Assembly (NCBI GenBank): GCA_903886975.1
Contig: CAISOB010000036.1
Location: forward strand, 1-64,000
Direction: 5' to 3'
DNA length: 64,000 nt
From: an uncultured beta proteobacterium
GTDB taxonomy: Bacteria > Pseudomonadota > Gammaproteobacteria > Burkholderiales > Rhodocyclaceae
Part shown: positions 46,735-56,435 of the stretch, in pieces
Position numbering within the stretch: the stretch's first letter is position 1
Layout: every line of letters starts with the position of its first letter
Position numbers and translations under genes: made by a program
Notes under the pieces: model-generated
What the model saw: the letters and a program-made list of their open reading frames with translations, nothing else
Databases searched by the model: none
What the model was told of the DNA's origin: nothing

Positions 46735-48114
46735 ATGAAACTCGCCGGCAAACTTGTTCTGGTCATCGGTCTCGGCGAGACGGGCCTGGCCATGGCCAAA
46801 TGGCTGACCCGCCAAGGTGCGCGCTTGCGCGTCGCCGACAGCCGTGCGCTGCCGCCCAATGTGGACGCGCTGCGCAGCGCGGCGCCGCAGGCCGAACTCG
46901 TCGCCGGACCGTTCGACGCAGCCATCCTCGCCGACATCGATCTCATCGCCATCTCTCCAGGCGTGCCGCTGCGCGAGCCCTTCGTGCAGCAGGCGCTTGC
47001 GCGCGGCGTGTCGGTCGTCTCGGAGATCGAATTGTTTTCCTGGGGCGTGCGCGAGCTGGTCCCTTTAGCGAAAGTGATCGCCATCACCGGCAGCAACGGC
47101 AAGACGACGACGACGGCATTGACTGCCCATCTGCTCAACGCAGCCGGCCTCGCGGCGATCGCCTGCGGCAATATCTCGCCCTCGGCGCTCGACGCGTTGA
47201 TGGGCGTTCTCGATCGCGCGCCCGGATTTCCGGCGGCGCCCGCCGCGTGGGTTCTTGAACTGTCGAGCTTCCAGCTCGATACGACACACACGCTGCACGC
47301 CGACGCGGCCGCGCTGCTCAACGTCAGCGAGGACCATCTCGACCGCTATGACGGCATCGAAGACTACGCCGCGAGCAAGGCGCGCGTCTTCGCCGGGCAT
47401 GGCGCCATGGTCCTCAACCGCGATGACGCGCGCAGCCTGGCCGCCCGCCAGAGCGGTCGCGAGGTGATTACTTTCGGGCTGTCCGTTCCCAGTACCGAAA
47501 ACGATTTCGGGATTGATGACGGCTTCATCATGCGTGGCACTGAGCGGCTCGTCGCGCTCGCCGAACTCAAACTCGCCGGCCTGCACAACGCGGCCAACGC
47601 CATGGCGGCGCTCGCCCTGTGCGCAGCGATCGGGGTCGCGCCGCGCATGCTGCTGCCGGCGCTGGCCGGCTTCACCGGACTTCCCCATCGCGTCGAGTTC
47701 GTCGCGCACGTCACGGGCGTCGATTACTACGACGATTCGAAGGGCACCAACGTCGGCGCGACGCTCGCCGCGATTCAGGGCATGGGCCGCAAGGTCGCCG
47801 TCATCCTCGGCGGCGAAGGCAAGGAACAGGATTTCACGCCGCTCAAATCGGCGCTTGCCCGGCACGCCCGCGCGGTCGCGCTGATCGGCCGCGACGCGGC
47901 GCTGATCGGGGCGGCGATCGACGGTTGCGGCGTCCCCATGCAGCATTGCGCCGACCTTCCCGAGGCGGTGCGCTGGTGCGCCGCTGCGACCCAGTCCGGC
48001 GATGCCGTCCTGCTCTCGCCGGCCTGCGCCAGCTTCGACATGTTCCGCAACTATGGCCACCGCGCCGAAGTGTTCATTGCCGCGGTGCGCGTCCTCGAAA
48101 GGGAGGGCGCCTGA
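46735..48114 (+). CDS. murD: UDP-N-acetylmuramoyl-L-alanine--D-glutamate ligase
   Basis: This 459-aa Mur ligase has an N-terminal UDP-binding fold (VIGLGETGLAMAKWL), the ATP loop [34 protein letters not shown] and YYDDSKGTNVGAT. It adds D-Glu to UDP-MurNAc-L-Ala. It starts one base after the mraY stop codon; its final A is the first base of the ftsW ATG. Confidence 0.95.
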   Translation: MKLAGKLVLVIGLGETGLAMAKWLTRQGARLRVADSRALPPNVDALRSAAPQAELVAGPFDAAILADIDLIAISPGVPLREPFVQQALARGVSVVSEIELFSWGVRELVPLAKVIAITGSNGKTTTTALTAHLLNAAGLAAIACGNISPSALDALMGVLDRAPGFPAAPAAWVLELSSFQLDTTHTLHADAAALLNVSEDHLDRYDGIEDYAASKARVFAGHGAMVLNRDDARSLAARQSGREVITFGLSVPSTENDFGIDDGFIMRGTERLVALAELKLAGLHNAANAMAALALCAAIGVAPRMLLPALAGFTGLPHRVEFVAHVTGVDYYDDSKGTNVGATLAAIQGMGRKVAVILGGEGKEQDFTPLKSALARHARAVALIGRDAALIGAAIDGCGVPMQHCADLPEAVRWCAAATQSGDAVLLSPACASFDMFRNYGHRAEVFIAAVRVLEREGA

Positions 48115-49274
48115 TGCTGCCCGCTTTCGATACGCCGCGCCGGATGCCCGCCGAAGTCGATCTGACGCTGCTGTGGAGCGCCCTGTTCCTGCTGCTGATC
48201 GGCATGGTGATGGTCTATTCGGCGTCGATCGCCATTGCCGAAGCCGGCCGGTTCACCGGTAACCATCCAGCTTACTTCCTCGTTCGCCACGGCGTCTTCC
48301 TGACCATCGGCCTGGTCGCCGCGGGCTTTGCCTTCCAGGTGCCGCTGACCACCTGGCAGCAACTCGCGCCCTGGCTCTTTGTCGCCGGTTTCTTGCTGCT
48401 CGCGCTGGTCCTCATCCCCGGAGTCGGCCGCGACGTCAATGGCGCGCGCCGCTGGCTTTCGCTTGGCGTTGCCAATCTGCAGCCATCGGAACTGATGAAG
48501 CTCTTCGCGGTGCTTTATGCAGCCGATTACACGGTACGCAAGATGGCGCATATGCACGAACTGAAGCGCGCATTCCTGCCGATGGCCGGAGCCATGGTCG
48601 CCGTTGGCATCCTGCTGCTCAAGGAACCGGATTTTGGCGCCTTCGTGGTGATCATTACGCTGGCCATCGGAATACTCTTTCTCGGCGGCATGCGCGCTCG
48701 CCTGTTCGCCATCCTGATCGTCGTGCTGGCCCTCGCCTTCGCCGTGCTGATCATCGTTTCGCCTTATCGCCGCGATCGCATCTTCGGCTTCATGGACCCC
48801 TGGTCGGATGCTTTCGGCCGCGGCTATCAGCTCTCGCATGCGCTGATCGCCTTCGGGCGCGGCGAGTTGCTCGGAGTCGGGCTCGGCGCGAGCGTCGAGA
48901 AACTCTTCTACCTGCCGGAAGCGCATACCGATTTCCTGCTTGCCGTGATCGCGGAGGAACTGGGTTTTACCGGCGTCGTCGTGGTCATCGTTCTGTTCGG
49001 CCTGCTCGTGCAGCGGGCCTTTGCCATCGGGCGTCAGGCGGTCGCGCTGGAGCGACTGTATCCGGCGCTGGTCGCGCAGGGCATCGGCATCTGGCTGGGC
49101 ATTCAGGGTTTCATCAATATGGGCGTCAATATGGGCCTCTTGCCAACCAAGGGCCTGACACTGCCGCTGATGAGCTTCGGCGGGTCGGGAATCTTCGTCA
49201 ATTGCGTCGCCCTCGCCATCCTCCTCCGCGTCGATTGGGAGAATAGGCAATTGATGCGCGGGGCGAAATTATGA
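48114..49274 (+). CDS. ftsW: Septal peptidoglycan glycosyltransferase FtsW
   Basis: This 386-aa SEDS protein has about ten membrane helices. VMVYSASIAIA near the start, GARRWLSLG, LQPSELMKLF, KEPDFGAFVV, GRGYQLSHALIAFGRGELLGVGLG in parts, PEAHTDFLLAVIAEELG and LTLPLMSFGGSG are the SEDS signatures; the polymerase-site Asp lies in KEPDFG. It polymerises lipid II at the septum with FtsI. It is followed not by murG directly but by a repeat-containing spacer crossed by an open frame. Confidence 0.95.
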   Translation: MLPAFDTPRRMPAEVDLTLLWSALFLLLIGMVMVYSASIAIAEAGRFTGNHPAYFLVRHGVFLTIGLVAAGFAFQVPLTTWQQLAPWLFVAGFLLLALVLIPGVGRDVNGARRWLSLGVANLQPSELMKLFAVLYAADYTVRKMAHMHELKRAFLPMAGAMVAVGILLLKEPDFGAFVVIITLAIGILFLGGMRARLFAILIVVLALAFAVLIIVSPYRRDRIFGFMDPWSDAFGRGYQLSHALIAFGRGELLGVGLGASVEKLFYLPEAHTDFLLAVIAEELGFTGVVVVIVLFGLLVQRAFAIGRQAVALERLYPALVAQGIGIWLGIQGFINMGVNMGLLPTKGLTLPLMSFGGSGIFVNCVALAILLRVDWENRQLMRGAKL

Positions 49275-49513
49275 CAGCAATCGCCATCCATCAATTGGCT
49301 ATTCCGGCGCAGGCTAACTTGCGCAGCAAGTTAAGCGCGCAGCGCGGCCGCAGCCAAAACGGGCGCGAGGCGTGCGACTTTGCCTCTTATCCAGGGAAAG
49401 CATCAACGAATTCGTCACACCGGCGAAAGCCGGTGTCCAGTTCGTCGCGCTTACTGGATTCCGGCGTTCGCCGGAATGACGGCGGGCAATTTATGCACGG
49501 CGGCAAGCTATGA
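49271..49513 (+). other. 80-codon bridging ORF between ftsW and murG
   Basis: An ATG at 49271 overlaps the ftsW TGA (ATGA), and the frame stays open for 80 codons, ending in a TGA that overlaps the murG ATG (ATGA, 49510-49513). Its second half is a translated palindromic repeat (SSHRRKPVSSSSRLLDSGVRRN), so it is not expected to be a functional protein, but ribosomes could pass from ftsW to murG through it. Confidence 0.45.
49414..49480. repeat. Dispersed palindromic repeat (CCGGCGAAAGCCGG type) between ftsW and murG
   Basis: The left part GTCACACCGGCGAAAGCCGG plus TGTCCAGT and the right part ACTGGATTCCGG plus CGTTCGCCGGAATGAC are inverted copies around a 13-base loop, each arm itself a small hairpin. 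This is the common intergenic repeat of many proteobacteria. Confidence 0.8.
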
Positions 49514-50580
49514 CCAAGACCCTCCTCGTCATGGCCGGCGGCACCGGCGGACATGTGTTCCCAGGCCTTGCCGTCGCCGATGTGCTCAAAGCGCGCGGCT
49601 GGAACGTCGTCTGGATGGGCAACCCGAACGGCATGGAGGCGACGCTGGTTCCCTCGCGCGGCTATGAAATGGCCTGGGTGCGCTTTGGCGCGCTGCGCGG
49701 CAAGGGTTTGCTGCGCAAGCTGCTGTTGCCCTTCGCGCTGCTCTCCGGATTCTGGCAGGCGAGGCGTGAAATTCGCCGCGTCAAACCCGATGTCGTTCTC
49801 GGCATGGGCGGTTATATCAGCTTCCCCGGCGGCATGATGGCGGTCCTGCAGGGCTGCCCGCTCGTCATTCACGAACAGAACTCGATTGCCGGCCTGGCCA
49901 ACCGGGTGCTGGCCCGAATCGCCGACCGCGTCGTTTGCGGTTTCCCGAACGCTTTGCCGAAGAGCCAATGGCTGGGCAATCCGGTGCGCCCGGAAATCGC
50001 CAATCTGCCGGCGCCGGCCGAGCGCTTTGCCGCGCGTTCGGCCGATGAGAATTCGCCGCTCAGGTTGCTGGTGCTCGGCGGCAGCCTCGGCGCGGCGGCG
50101 ATCAATGAAATGGTGCCCAAGGGGCTGGGCATGGTCGCCGAAGAAGAGCGCCCGCTGGTCGTGCACCAGGCGGGCGCGAAACACCTCGAGAAGTTGCAGG
50201 CCAATTATGCCGCTGCCGGCGTGCGGGCTAACTGCGTGGCTTTCATCGACGACATGGCCGGCGCCTACGAATGGGCCGATCTGGTGCTCTGCCGCTCCGG
50301 CGCGTTGACCGTCGCCGAACTCGCGGCGGCCGGGGTGGCGAGCATTCTCGTGCCATTCCCGCACGCCGTCGATGACCACCAGACGTCGAACGCGAAGTTC
50401 CTCGCCTCGGCCGGCGGAGCCATCCTGCTGCCGCAGGAAGAAATGACAGCGGAATCGATCAGCCTGATCCGCAATTACACGCGCGGGCAAATGCTGCAAA
50501 TGGCCGAGCGGGCACGGGCCTTGGCCAAACCGGAAGCGGCGGCCGAAGTGGCAGCCGTATGTGAGGAACTGGTGAAATGA
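49510..50580 (+). CDS. murG: UDP-N-acetylglucosamine--lipid I N-acetylglucosaminyltransferase
   Basis: This 356-aa GT28 enzyme begins [21 protein letters not shown] (first G loop in parts), has [42 protein letters not shown] (UDP-GlcNAc site) and [16 protein letters not shown]. It converts lipid I to lipid II at the inner leaflet. Its ATG overlaps the end of a repeat-bearing bridging ORF; its stop overlaps the murC ATG. Confidence 0.95.
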   Translation: MTKTLLVMAGGTGGHVFPGLAVADVLKARGWNVVWMGNPNGMEATLVPSRGYEMAWVRFGALRGKGLLRKLLLPFALLSGFWQARREIRRVKPDVVLGMGGYISFPGGMMAVLQGCPLVIHEQNSIAGLANRVLARIADRVVCGFPNALPKSQWLGNPVRPEIANLPAPAERFAARSADENSPLRLLVLGGSLGAAAINEMVPKGLGMVAEEERPLVVHQAGAKHLEKLQANYAAAGVRANCVAFIDDMAGAYEWADLVLCRSGALTVAELAAAGVASILVPFPHAVDDHQTSNAKFLASAGGAILLPQEEMTAESISLIRNYTRGQMLQMAERARALAKPEAAAEVAAVCEELVK

Positions 50581-51965
50581 AACATAAAGTGAAAAGCGTC
50601 CACTTCGTCGGCGTCGGCGGATCGGGAATGAGCGGTATCGCCGAGGTGCTCTCCAACCTGGGCTTCACTGTCAGCGGCTCGGATTTGGCCGACAACGCGA
50701 CGACGCGGCGGCTGGCGGGCCTGGGCGTCGACGTGAAGGTCGGGCATGCGGCGGCAAACATCAAGGGTGCCGATGCCGTTGTCGTGTCGACGGCGGTCAA
50801 GGAAGACAACCCGGAAGTGGCCGCGGCGCGCGCCGCCAAGGTTCCCGTCGTACCGCGCGCGCAGATGCTCGCTGAACTGATGCGGCTCAAGCAAGGCATC
50901 GCCATCGCCGGCACGCACGGCAAGACCACGACGACGAGCCTCGTCGCGTCGATTCTCGCCGAGGGTGGGATGGACCCGACCTTCGTCATCGGCGGCCGGC
51001 TCAACGCCGCCGGCGCCAATGCGCGCCTGGGCTCCGGTGATTTCATCGTGGTCGAGGCCGACGAATCCGATGCCTCTTTCCTGTTCCTGTCGCCGACCAT
51101 CGCCATCGTCACCAACATCGACGCCGACCACATGGAAACCTACGGCCATGATTTCGGCCGCCTCAAGCAGGCCTTCGTCGATTTCCTGCAGCGCCTGCCC
51201 TTCTACGGCGTCGCCGTGCTCTGCGCCGATGACGCCAACGTGCGCGAAATCATGCCGCAGATTTCCAAGCAGATCGTCAGCTACGGCTTCGATACGTCGG
51301 CGACCTTCCGTGCCGAGAACATCGTCGCGATCGACGGGCAGATGCGCTTCGACTGCGTACGCGTCAATGGCAAGACCCGCCGCTACCCGGTGACGCTCAA
51401 TCTGCCCGGGCTGCACAATGTGCTCAACGCCCTCGCGGCGATTGCCGTGGCCAGCGAAGTGGGCGTCTCCGACCGGGCCATCGCCAAGGCGCTCGCCGAG
51501 TTCAGGGGCGTCGGGCGGCGCTTCCAGAGTTATGGCGAGGTCGCGCTCTCCGCCGGCGGACGCTTCACGCTGGTAGACGATTACGGCCACCATCCTTCGG
51601 AAATGAAGGCGACCATTGCCGCGGCGCGCGGGGCCTTCCCCGGACGCCGGCTGCTGCTTGCCTTCCAGCCGCATCGCTATACGCGCACGCGCGACTGCTT
51701 TGAGGATTTCGTCGGCGTCCTGAACGGCGTCGATGCGCTGGTGCTGACCGAAGTCTATGCCGCCGGCGAAGCGCCTATCGTCGCCGCCGACGGCCGCAGC
51801 CTGGCGCGCGCGCTGCGCGTCGCCGGCAGGATCGAGCCGGTCTTCGTCGAAAACATCGCCGACATGCCGCAGGCGATTCGTGATACCGCGCGCGACGGCG
51901 ACGTGGTGATCACGATGGGCGCCGGTTCGATCGGCGGCGTGCCCGGCAAATTGGTCGGGGGTTGA
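50577..51965 (+). CDS. murC: UDP-N-acetylmuramate--L-alanine ligase
   Basis: This 462-aa Mur ligase has the UDP-binding start [17 protein letters not shown], the ATP loop [39 protein letters not shown] and [14 protein letters not shown]. It adds L-Ala to UDP-MurNAc. ATG 50577 overlaps the murG stop (ATGA). The gap to ddlB is filled by a repeat and crossed by an open frame. Confidence 0.95.
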   Translation: MKHKVKSVHFVGVGGSGMSGIAEVLSNLGFTVSGSDLADNATTRRLAGLGVDVKVGHAAANIKGADAVVVSTAVKEDNPEVAAARAAKVPVVPRAQMLAELMRLKQGIAIAGTHGKTTTTSLVASILAEGGMDPTFVIGGRLNAAGANARLGSGDFIVVEADESDASFLFLSPTIAIVTNIDADHMETYGHDFGRLKQAFVDFLQRLPFYGVAVLCADDANVREIMPQISKQIVSYGFDTSATFRAENIVAIDGQMRFDCVRVNGKTRRYPVTLNLPGLHNVLNALAAIAVASEVGVSDRAIAKALAEFRGVGRRFQSYGEVALSAGGRFTLVDDYGHHPSEMKATIAAARGAFPGRRLLLAFQPHRYTRTRDCFEDFVGVLNGVDALVLTEVYAAGEAPIVAADGRSLARALRVAGRIEPVFVENIADMPQAIRDTARDGDVVITMGAGSIGGVPGKLVGG

Positions 51966-51966
51966 T

Positions 51967-52095
51967 ATGAACAAGCATCACACAGAGGCACAGAGGCACA
52001 GAGAAAAACAACACAGAGACGGACCGGGTTTTGGTTCTTCTCTGTGGCAGTGCTCCGCGCCTCTGCGCCTCCGTGGTGAAAGGTTTTGCCCATGA
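51967..52095 (+). other. 42-codon bridging ORF between murC and ddlB
   Basis: An ATG at 51967, one base after the murC stop, opens 42 codons (MNKHHTEAQRHREKQHRDG ...) that run through the palindromic repeat and end in a TGA overlapping the ddlB ATG (ATGA, 52092-52095). The peptide is repeat-derived; any use would be coupling of translation. Confidence 0.45.
51978..52080. repeat. Dispersed imperfect palindrome (CACAGAGG-type), copy 2
   Basis: ATCACACAGAGGCACAGAGG at the left pairs imperfectly with GCGCCTCTGCGCCTCCGTGG at the right, with inner CACAGAGA / TCTCTGTG arms. It is related to the element at 33211-33302 and fills the murC-ddlB gap. Confidence 0.65.
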
Positions 52096-53009
52096 CTGAT
52101 TTCGGAAAAGTCGCGGTCCTTTTCGGCGGCCTGTCCGCCGAGCGTGCGGTGTCGCTCAACAGCGGCGCCCGCGTTCTGGCGGCCTTGCAGCGCCAGGACG
52201 TGGATGCGCAGGCCTTCGATCCGGCCGAGCGCAAGCTCGACGAGCTTGCCGCGTTCGATCGCGTCTTCATCGCGCTGCACGGCCGCTACGGCGAGGACGG
52301 AACCATCCAGGGCGCGCTCGAGCTGATGCGCATCCCTTACACCGGCAGCGGCGTGATGGCCTCGGCGCTGGGCATGGACAAGTGGCGCACCAAGCTCTTG
52401 TGGCGCTCGGTCGGCCTGCCGATTCCGGAATACGCGATGCTCAACGCGTACAGCGATTTTGCCGCGATCGAACAACAGCTCGGGCTGCCGCTTTTCGTCA
52501 AGCCGGACTGCGAGGGCTCGTCGATCGGCATCACCAAGGTCAAGCAGCGCGGCGGCCTGCAGGCGGCCTATCTTGAAGCCGCTCGGCACGACCCGCTGGT
52601 CCTCGCCGAGCGCGCCATCCTCGGCGGCGAATACACCGTCGGCATTATCGGCAGCGGCGAAGAAATGCAGGCGCTGCCGATCATCAAGATCGAGCCGGCC
52701 ACCGAATTCTACGACTACGACGCGAAATACCTGCGCGACGACACGGCCTATCGCTGCCCGTGCGACCTGCCCGCGGGCCGCGAACTCGAGTTGCGCGCGC
52801 AGGCGCTCGAAGCCTTTCGCGTGATCGGCTGCCGCGGCTGGGGACGGGTCGATTTCCTGATGGACGAGCAAGGCAACGCCTATTACCTCGAGGTCAACAC
52901 CGCGCCGGGAATGACCGATCACTCGCTGGTTCCGATGGCCGCGCGGGTCGCCGGAATTTCCTACGACGAATTGGTAGTGCGCGTGCTGGCACTGGCGACA
53001 CTGGGATGA
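52092..53009 (+). CDS. ddlB: D-alanine--D-alanine ligase B
   Basis: This 305-aa ATP-grasp enzyme has [19 protein letters not shown] near the start, [31 protein letters not shown], and a metal-binding end [18 protein letters not shown]. It makes D-Ala-D-Ala for MurF. ATG 52092 has AAAGG 8 bases upstream, at the edge of the repeat. It is followed 3 bases later by ftsQ. Confidence 0.95.
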   Translation: MTDFGKVAVLFGGLSAERAVSLNSGARVLAALQRQDVDAQAFDPAERKLDELAAFDRVFIALHGRYGEDGTIQGALELMRIPYTGSGVMASALGMDKWRTKLLWRSVGLPIPEYAMLNAYSDFAAIEQQLGLPLFVKPDCEGSSIGITKVKQRGGLQAAYLEAARHDPLVLAERAILGGEYTVGIIGSGEEMQALPIIKIEPATEFYDYDAKYLRDDTAYRCPCDLPAGRELELRAQALEAFRVIGCRGWGRVDFLMDEQGNAYYLEVNTAPGMTDHSLVPMAARVAGISYDELVVRVLALATLG

Positions 53010-53012
53010 TCA

Positions 53013-53786
53013 ATGTGGAACAAACCGCAGCTGATGACCGCCGTTTCCGACCTGCTTTGCGTGGCTGCTGCCGCCGCCTTGCTCGTCGCGGCCGTGGTCT
53101 GGAGCGCGCGCCTGCCGCTGTTTCCGCTGCGCGAAGTGGTGGTTACCAGCGAGTTGCGCGAAGTCCGGCGCAGCGAGCTGCAACGCGCGCTCGCCGGCCG
53201 GTTGCGCGGGAATTTCTTCAGCATCAATCTCGATGCGGTGCGCCAGTCGCTCGAGGAATTGCCCTGGGTGCGGCGCGCCGAAGTGCGGCGGCAATGGCCA
53301 TCGCACCTCGAAGTGAGCATCGAGGAGCAGGTGCCGGTCGCTTTCTGGGGGCAGGCCACGGGACAGCTGCTCAACCCCTACGGCGAAGTCTTTGCCGCGG
53401 TCATGAGCACGCTGCCGGCGCCGGCGCTGCCGGTGCTGCTCGGACCGCAAGGCGTTGCCGCGGAAGTGCTGGCCAATTACCAGCAGGCCGAGGAAGCGTT
53501 ACGACCGATCGGGCGCGTACCGCGCGCGCTCAACGTCTCGCCGCGCCTCGCGGTGCAACTGCGGCTCGACGACGGGATGATCGTCGAACTCGGACGGCAG
53601 CAGCCGAAGACGGCAATACGCCAGCGTCTCGAGCGTTTTGTCGAGTACTACCCGAGCGTGCTGGCGGTGGTCAGACAGCATTCGCGCGGCGCGGTGCAGC
53701 CGCTGGTCGTCGACATGCGTTATCCGAACGGCTTCGCGCTGCGTGTCGGCGTGGCGCCGGCAACTGAGAGCAAAGGGAAGCCATGA
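53013..53786 (+). CDS. ftsQ: Cell division protein FtsQ
   Basis: This 257-aa bitopic protein has one membrane helix (LLCVAAAAALLVAAVVW), a POTRA domain beginning LFPLREVVVTSELREV and the FtsQ domain (SLEELPWVRRAEVRRQWPSHL in parts, VEEQVPVAFWG-like). It recruits FtsL/FtsB to the septum. It overlaps ftsA by 4 bases. Confidence 0.92.
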   Translation: MWNKPQLMTAVSDLLCVAAAAALLVAAVVWSARLPLFPLREVVVTSELREVRRSELQRALAGRLRGNFFSINLDAVRQSLEELPWVRRAEVRRQWPSHLEVSIEEQVPVAFWGQATGQLLNPYGEVFAAVMSTLPAPALPVLLGPQGVAAEVLANYQQAEEALRPIGRVPRALNVSPRLAVQLRLDDGMIVELGRQQPKTAIRQRLERFVEYYPSVLAVVRQHSRGAVQPLVVDMRYPNGFALRVGVAPATESKGKP

Positions 53787-55012
53787 GCAGGGACAGCAAG
53801 GAAATTATCGTCGGCCTCGACATCGGAACGACCAAGGTCGTTGCGCTAGTCGCCGAGGTGACTCCCGAGGGACGGCTCAACATCATCGGCATGGGGTCAC
53901 AGGATTCGCGCGGCCTGAAGAAGGGCGTCGTGGTCAATATCGAGGAAACCGTGGCGACGATTTCCCGCGTGCTGCAGGAAGTCGAGCTGATGGCCGACTG
54001 CAAGGTCAAGGATGTCTACACCGGCATCGCCGGCAGCCACATCAAGAGCTTCAATTCAAACGGCATGGTGGCGATCAAGGACAAGGAAGTGACGACCATG
54101 GACGTCGAGCGCGTCATCGAAACGGCGCGCGCCATGCCGATTCCGGCCGACCAGGAAATCCTGCACATCCTGACGCAGGAATTCATCATCGACGACCAGG
54201 ACGGCATCCGCGAGCCGATCGGCATGAGCGGTTTCCGCCTGGAAGTGAAGGTGCATATCGTCACCGGCGCGGTTTCCGCCGCGCAGAACATCGTCAAGTG
54301 CGTGCGCCGCTGCGGCCTGGAAGTCAATGACCTGGTGCTGCAGCCGCTGGCCTCGAGCTACGCGGTGCTGTCCGAAGACGAGAAGGATCTCGGCATCTGC
54401 CTGATCGACATCGGCGGCGGCACCACCGATCTTGCGATCTGGACGCAGGGCGCGATCCGCCACACCTCGGTGATTCCGATCGCCGGCGACCAGATCACCA
54501 ACGATATCGCCATGGCCCTGCGCACGCCGACGCGCGAAGCCGAGGAGATCAAGCGCAAGTTCGGCTGCGCGCTTTCCGATCTCGCCGATCCGGGCGACGT
54601 GCTCGACGTCGCCGGCGTCGACGATCGGCCTTCGCGCAAGCTGTCGCGCCGGGCGCTCGCCGATGTCATCCAGCCGCGCGTCGAGGAATTGTTCGAACTG
54701 ATCCAGGCCGAGCTGCGCCGCTCCGGCTTCGAAGAGGTCCTGTCGTCGGGCATCGTGCTCACCGGCGGCTCGTCGGTGATGCCCGGCATGATCGAGCTCG
54801 GCGAGGAAGTTTTTCACATGCCGGTGCGCCTGGGTATACCGAAGTATAACGGCGCGCTTGCCGACGTCGTGCAGGCGCCGCGTTTCGCCACCGCCTGCGG
54901 CCTGCTGCTCGAAGCGCAAACACAGAGAAAGCGCGGCTTGAAAGTGCGCGAGACACGCGACGTAAAACAGTTGTTCGGACGCATGAAGTCCTGGCTTGAA
55001 AAGAATTTTTAA
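53783..55012 (+). CDS. ftsA: Cell division protein FtsA
   Basis: This 409-aa actin-like protein begins IIVGLDIGTTKVVALVAEV (phosphate 1), has the 1C region ITGAVSAAQNIVKCVRR-like segment, LIDIGGGTTDLAIW (phosphate 2), ILTGGSSVMPGM-type adenosine motif and a C-terminal amphipathic helix (LFGRMKSWLEKNF) that anchors FtsZ filaments to the membrane. Its start overlaps the ftsQ stop. Confidence 0.96.
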   Translation: MSRDSKEIIVGLDIGTTKVVALVAEVTPEGRLNIIGMGSQDSRGLKKGVVVNIEETVATISRVLQEVELMADCKVKDVYTGIAGSHIKSFNSNGMVAIKDKEVTTMDVERVIETARAMPIPADQEILHILTQEFIIDDQDGIREPIGMSGFRLEVKVHIVTGAVSAAQNIVKCVRRCGLEVNDLVLQPLASSYAVLSEDEKDLGICLIDIGGGTTDLAIWTQGAIRHTSVIPIAGDQITNDIAMALRTPTREAEEIKRKFGCALSDLADPGDVLDVAGVDDRPSRKLSRRALADVIQPRVEELFELIQAELRRSGFEEVLSSGIVLTGGSSVMPGMIELGEEVFHMPVRLGIPKYNGALADVVQAPRFATACGLLLEAQTQRKRGLKVRETRDVKQLFGRMKSWLEKNF

Positions 55013-55062
55013 AGCGGAATTTTTGACCCACTTTTTAACGGTTTTTAGCGAAGGAGAAGGCC

Positions 55063-56241
55063 ATGTTTGAAATCATCGAGAGAGAAGATGTGGGTAGCGA
55101 CTGGGGCACGGTGATCAAGGTCATCGGCGTCGGTGGCGCTGGCGGCAACGCGGTCGATCACCTGATTCGCGAAGGCGTGATGGGAGTCGAGTTCGTCGCG
55201 GCGAACACCGACGCCCAGGCGCTCAAGCGCTCGGTCGCGCACAAGAAGGTCCGCCTCGGCAAGACGGGTCTGGGCGCCGGCGCCAAGCCGGAGGCCGGGC
55301 GCAACGCCGCGGTCGAGCATCGCGAGCAGATCGCCGAAGCGCTCAAGGGCGCACACATGGTCTTCATCACCGCCGGCATGGGCGGCGGTACCGGCACCGG
55401 CGCCGCGCCCGTCGTTGCCGAAGTGGCGCGCGAACTCGGCATCCTGACCGTTGCCGTGGTGACCAAGCCTTTCGGCTTCGAAGGCAAGCGCCTGAAGGTC
55501 GCCGAGGCCGGTATTGAAGAACTGCAGAAACACGTCGATTCGCTGATCGTCATCCTGAACGACAAGCTGATGGACGTGCTCGGCGACGAGGTGTCGATGG
55601 ACGAGGCCTTCAAGGCCGCCGACAACGTGCTGCGCAACGCCGTCGGCGGCATTGCCGAAATCATCAACTTCCCGGGCCTCGTGAACGTCGACTTCGAAGA
55701 CGTACGCACGGTGATGGGCGAAATGGGCATGGCCATGATGGGCTCGGCGACGGCCGCCGGTGTCGATCGCGCGCGCATCGCCGCCGAGCAGGCGGTGGCT
55801 TCGCCCTTGCTCGAAGGCATCAACCTTTCCGGCGCCAAGGGTGTGCTGGTCAACATCACTTCGACGCGTGCGCTGAAGATGAAGGAAGTCAACGAAGTGA
55901 TGAACACCGTTCGCGAATTCGCCGCCGACGACGCGCACATCATCTTCGGCGCGGTCTACGACGAGGGCATGGGCGAAGAGATCCGCGTCACCGTGGTGGC
56001 CACGGGCCTCGGCCATGCGCAGTCGCGGAAACAGCCTTTCGAGGTGATCAACACGCCGGTCATGCAGGCGACGGGGACCAACGGCGGCTACGCGCAGGCG
56101 TCGTCCCCGGGGGTCGATTACAACCAGCTCGACGCGATTCCGGCGGTGGTGCGCAAGGGGCGCGCGACCGTGGAAGCTCTGGCCAATAGCGGGGTCGATC
56201 GGTACGATATACCCGCCTTCCTCCGCAAACAAGCCGACTAG
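55063..56241 (+). CDS. ftsZ: Cell division protein FtsZ
   Basis: This 392-aa tubulin-like GTPase has KVIGVGGAGGNAVDHLI, the G-box GMGGGTGTGAAPVVAEVA, the T7 loop region NVDFEDVRTVMGEMGMAMMG in parts, a variable linker, and the C-terminal peptide RYDIPAFLRKQAD that binds FtsA and ZipA. It forms the Z ring. AAGGAGAAGG before the ATG is a strong ribosome site. A large palindrome begins right after its stop codon. Confidence 0.97.
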   Translation: MFEIIEREDVGSDWGTVIKVIGVGGAGGNAVDHLIREGVMGVEFVAANTDAQALKRSVAHKKVRLGKTGLGAGAKPEAGRNAAVEHREQIAEALKGAHMVFITAGMGGGTGTGAAPVVAEVARELGILTVAVVTKPFGFEGKRLKVAEAGIEELQKHVDSLIVILNDKLMDVLGDEVSMDEAFKAADNVLRNAVGGIAEIINFPGLVNVDFEDVRTVMGEMGMAMMGSATAAGVDRARIAAEQAVASPLLEGINLSGAKGVLVNITSTRALKMKEVNEVMNTVREFAADDAHIIFGAVYDEGMGEEIRVTVVATGLGHAQSRKQPFEVINTPVMQATGTNGGYAQASSPGVDYNQLDAIPAVVRKGRATVEALANSGVDRYDIPAFLRKQAD

Positions 56242-56341
56242 CGGCCGGCTGCGCTTGCTCATGCGGCGTTGCGGGCGGCCTTGCATAGCGCTGCTATGCG
56301 GCGGCCTCCCGCGCCTTGCCTGAGCTGCGCTCGCTCGGCCG
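56242..56341. repeat. 100-bp imperfect palindrome after ftsZ
   Basis: CGGCCG begins at 56242, directly after the stop codon, and CGGCCG ends at 56341. Between them GCGC/GCTCA/GCGGG/GGCC blocks pair with their complements around the central GCATAGC-gct-GCTATGC (56283-56299). There is no T run at its end. It could form a long hairpin that attenuates or stabilises the dcw message, or be a dispersed repeat. Confidence 0.75.
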
Positions 56342-56399
56342 TCACAGGTCGTCATAAAGGCATAACTCTTCTCCTCGCTAAAAGGGGGTTGGCGGACTG

Positions 56400-56408
56400 T
56401 GCTACAAT
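56400..56408 (+). promoter_or_regulatory. Extended -10 promoter candidate for lpxC
   Basis: TGCTACAAT (TGn plus TACAAT at 56403-56408) lies 27 bases before the lpxC ATG. No recognisable -35, as is usual for extended -10 promoters. Confidence 0.45.
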
Positions 56409-56435
56409 CCGCTGATTCCCCGCTTTTTCAATCAC

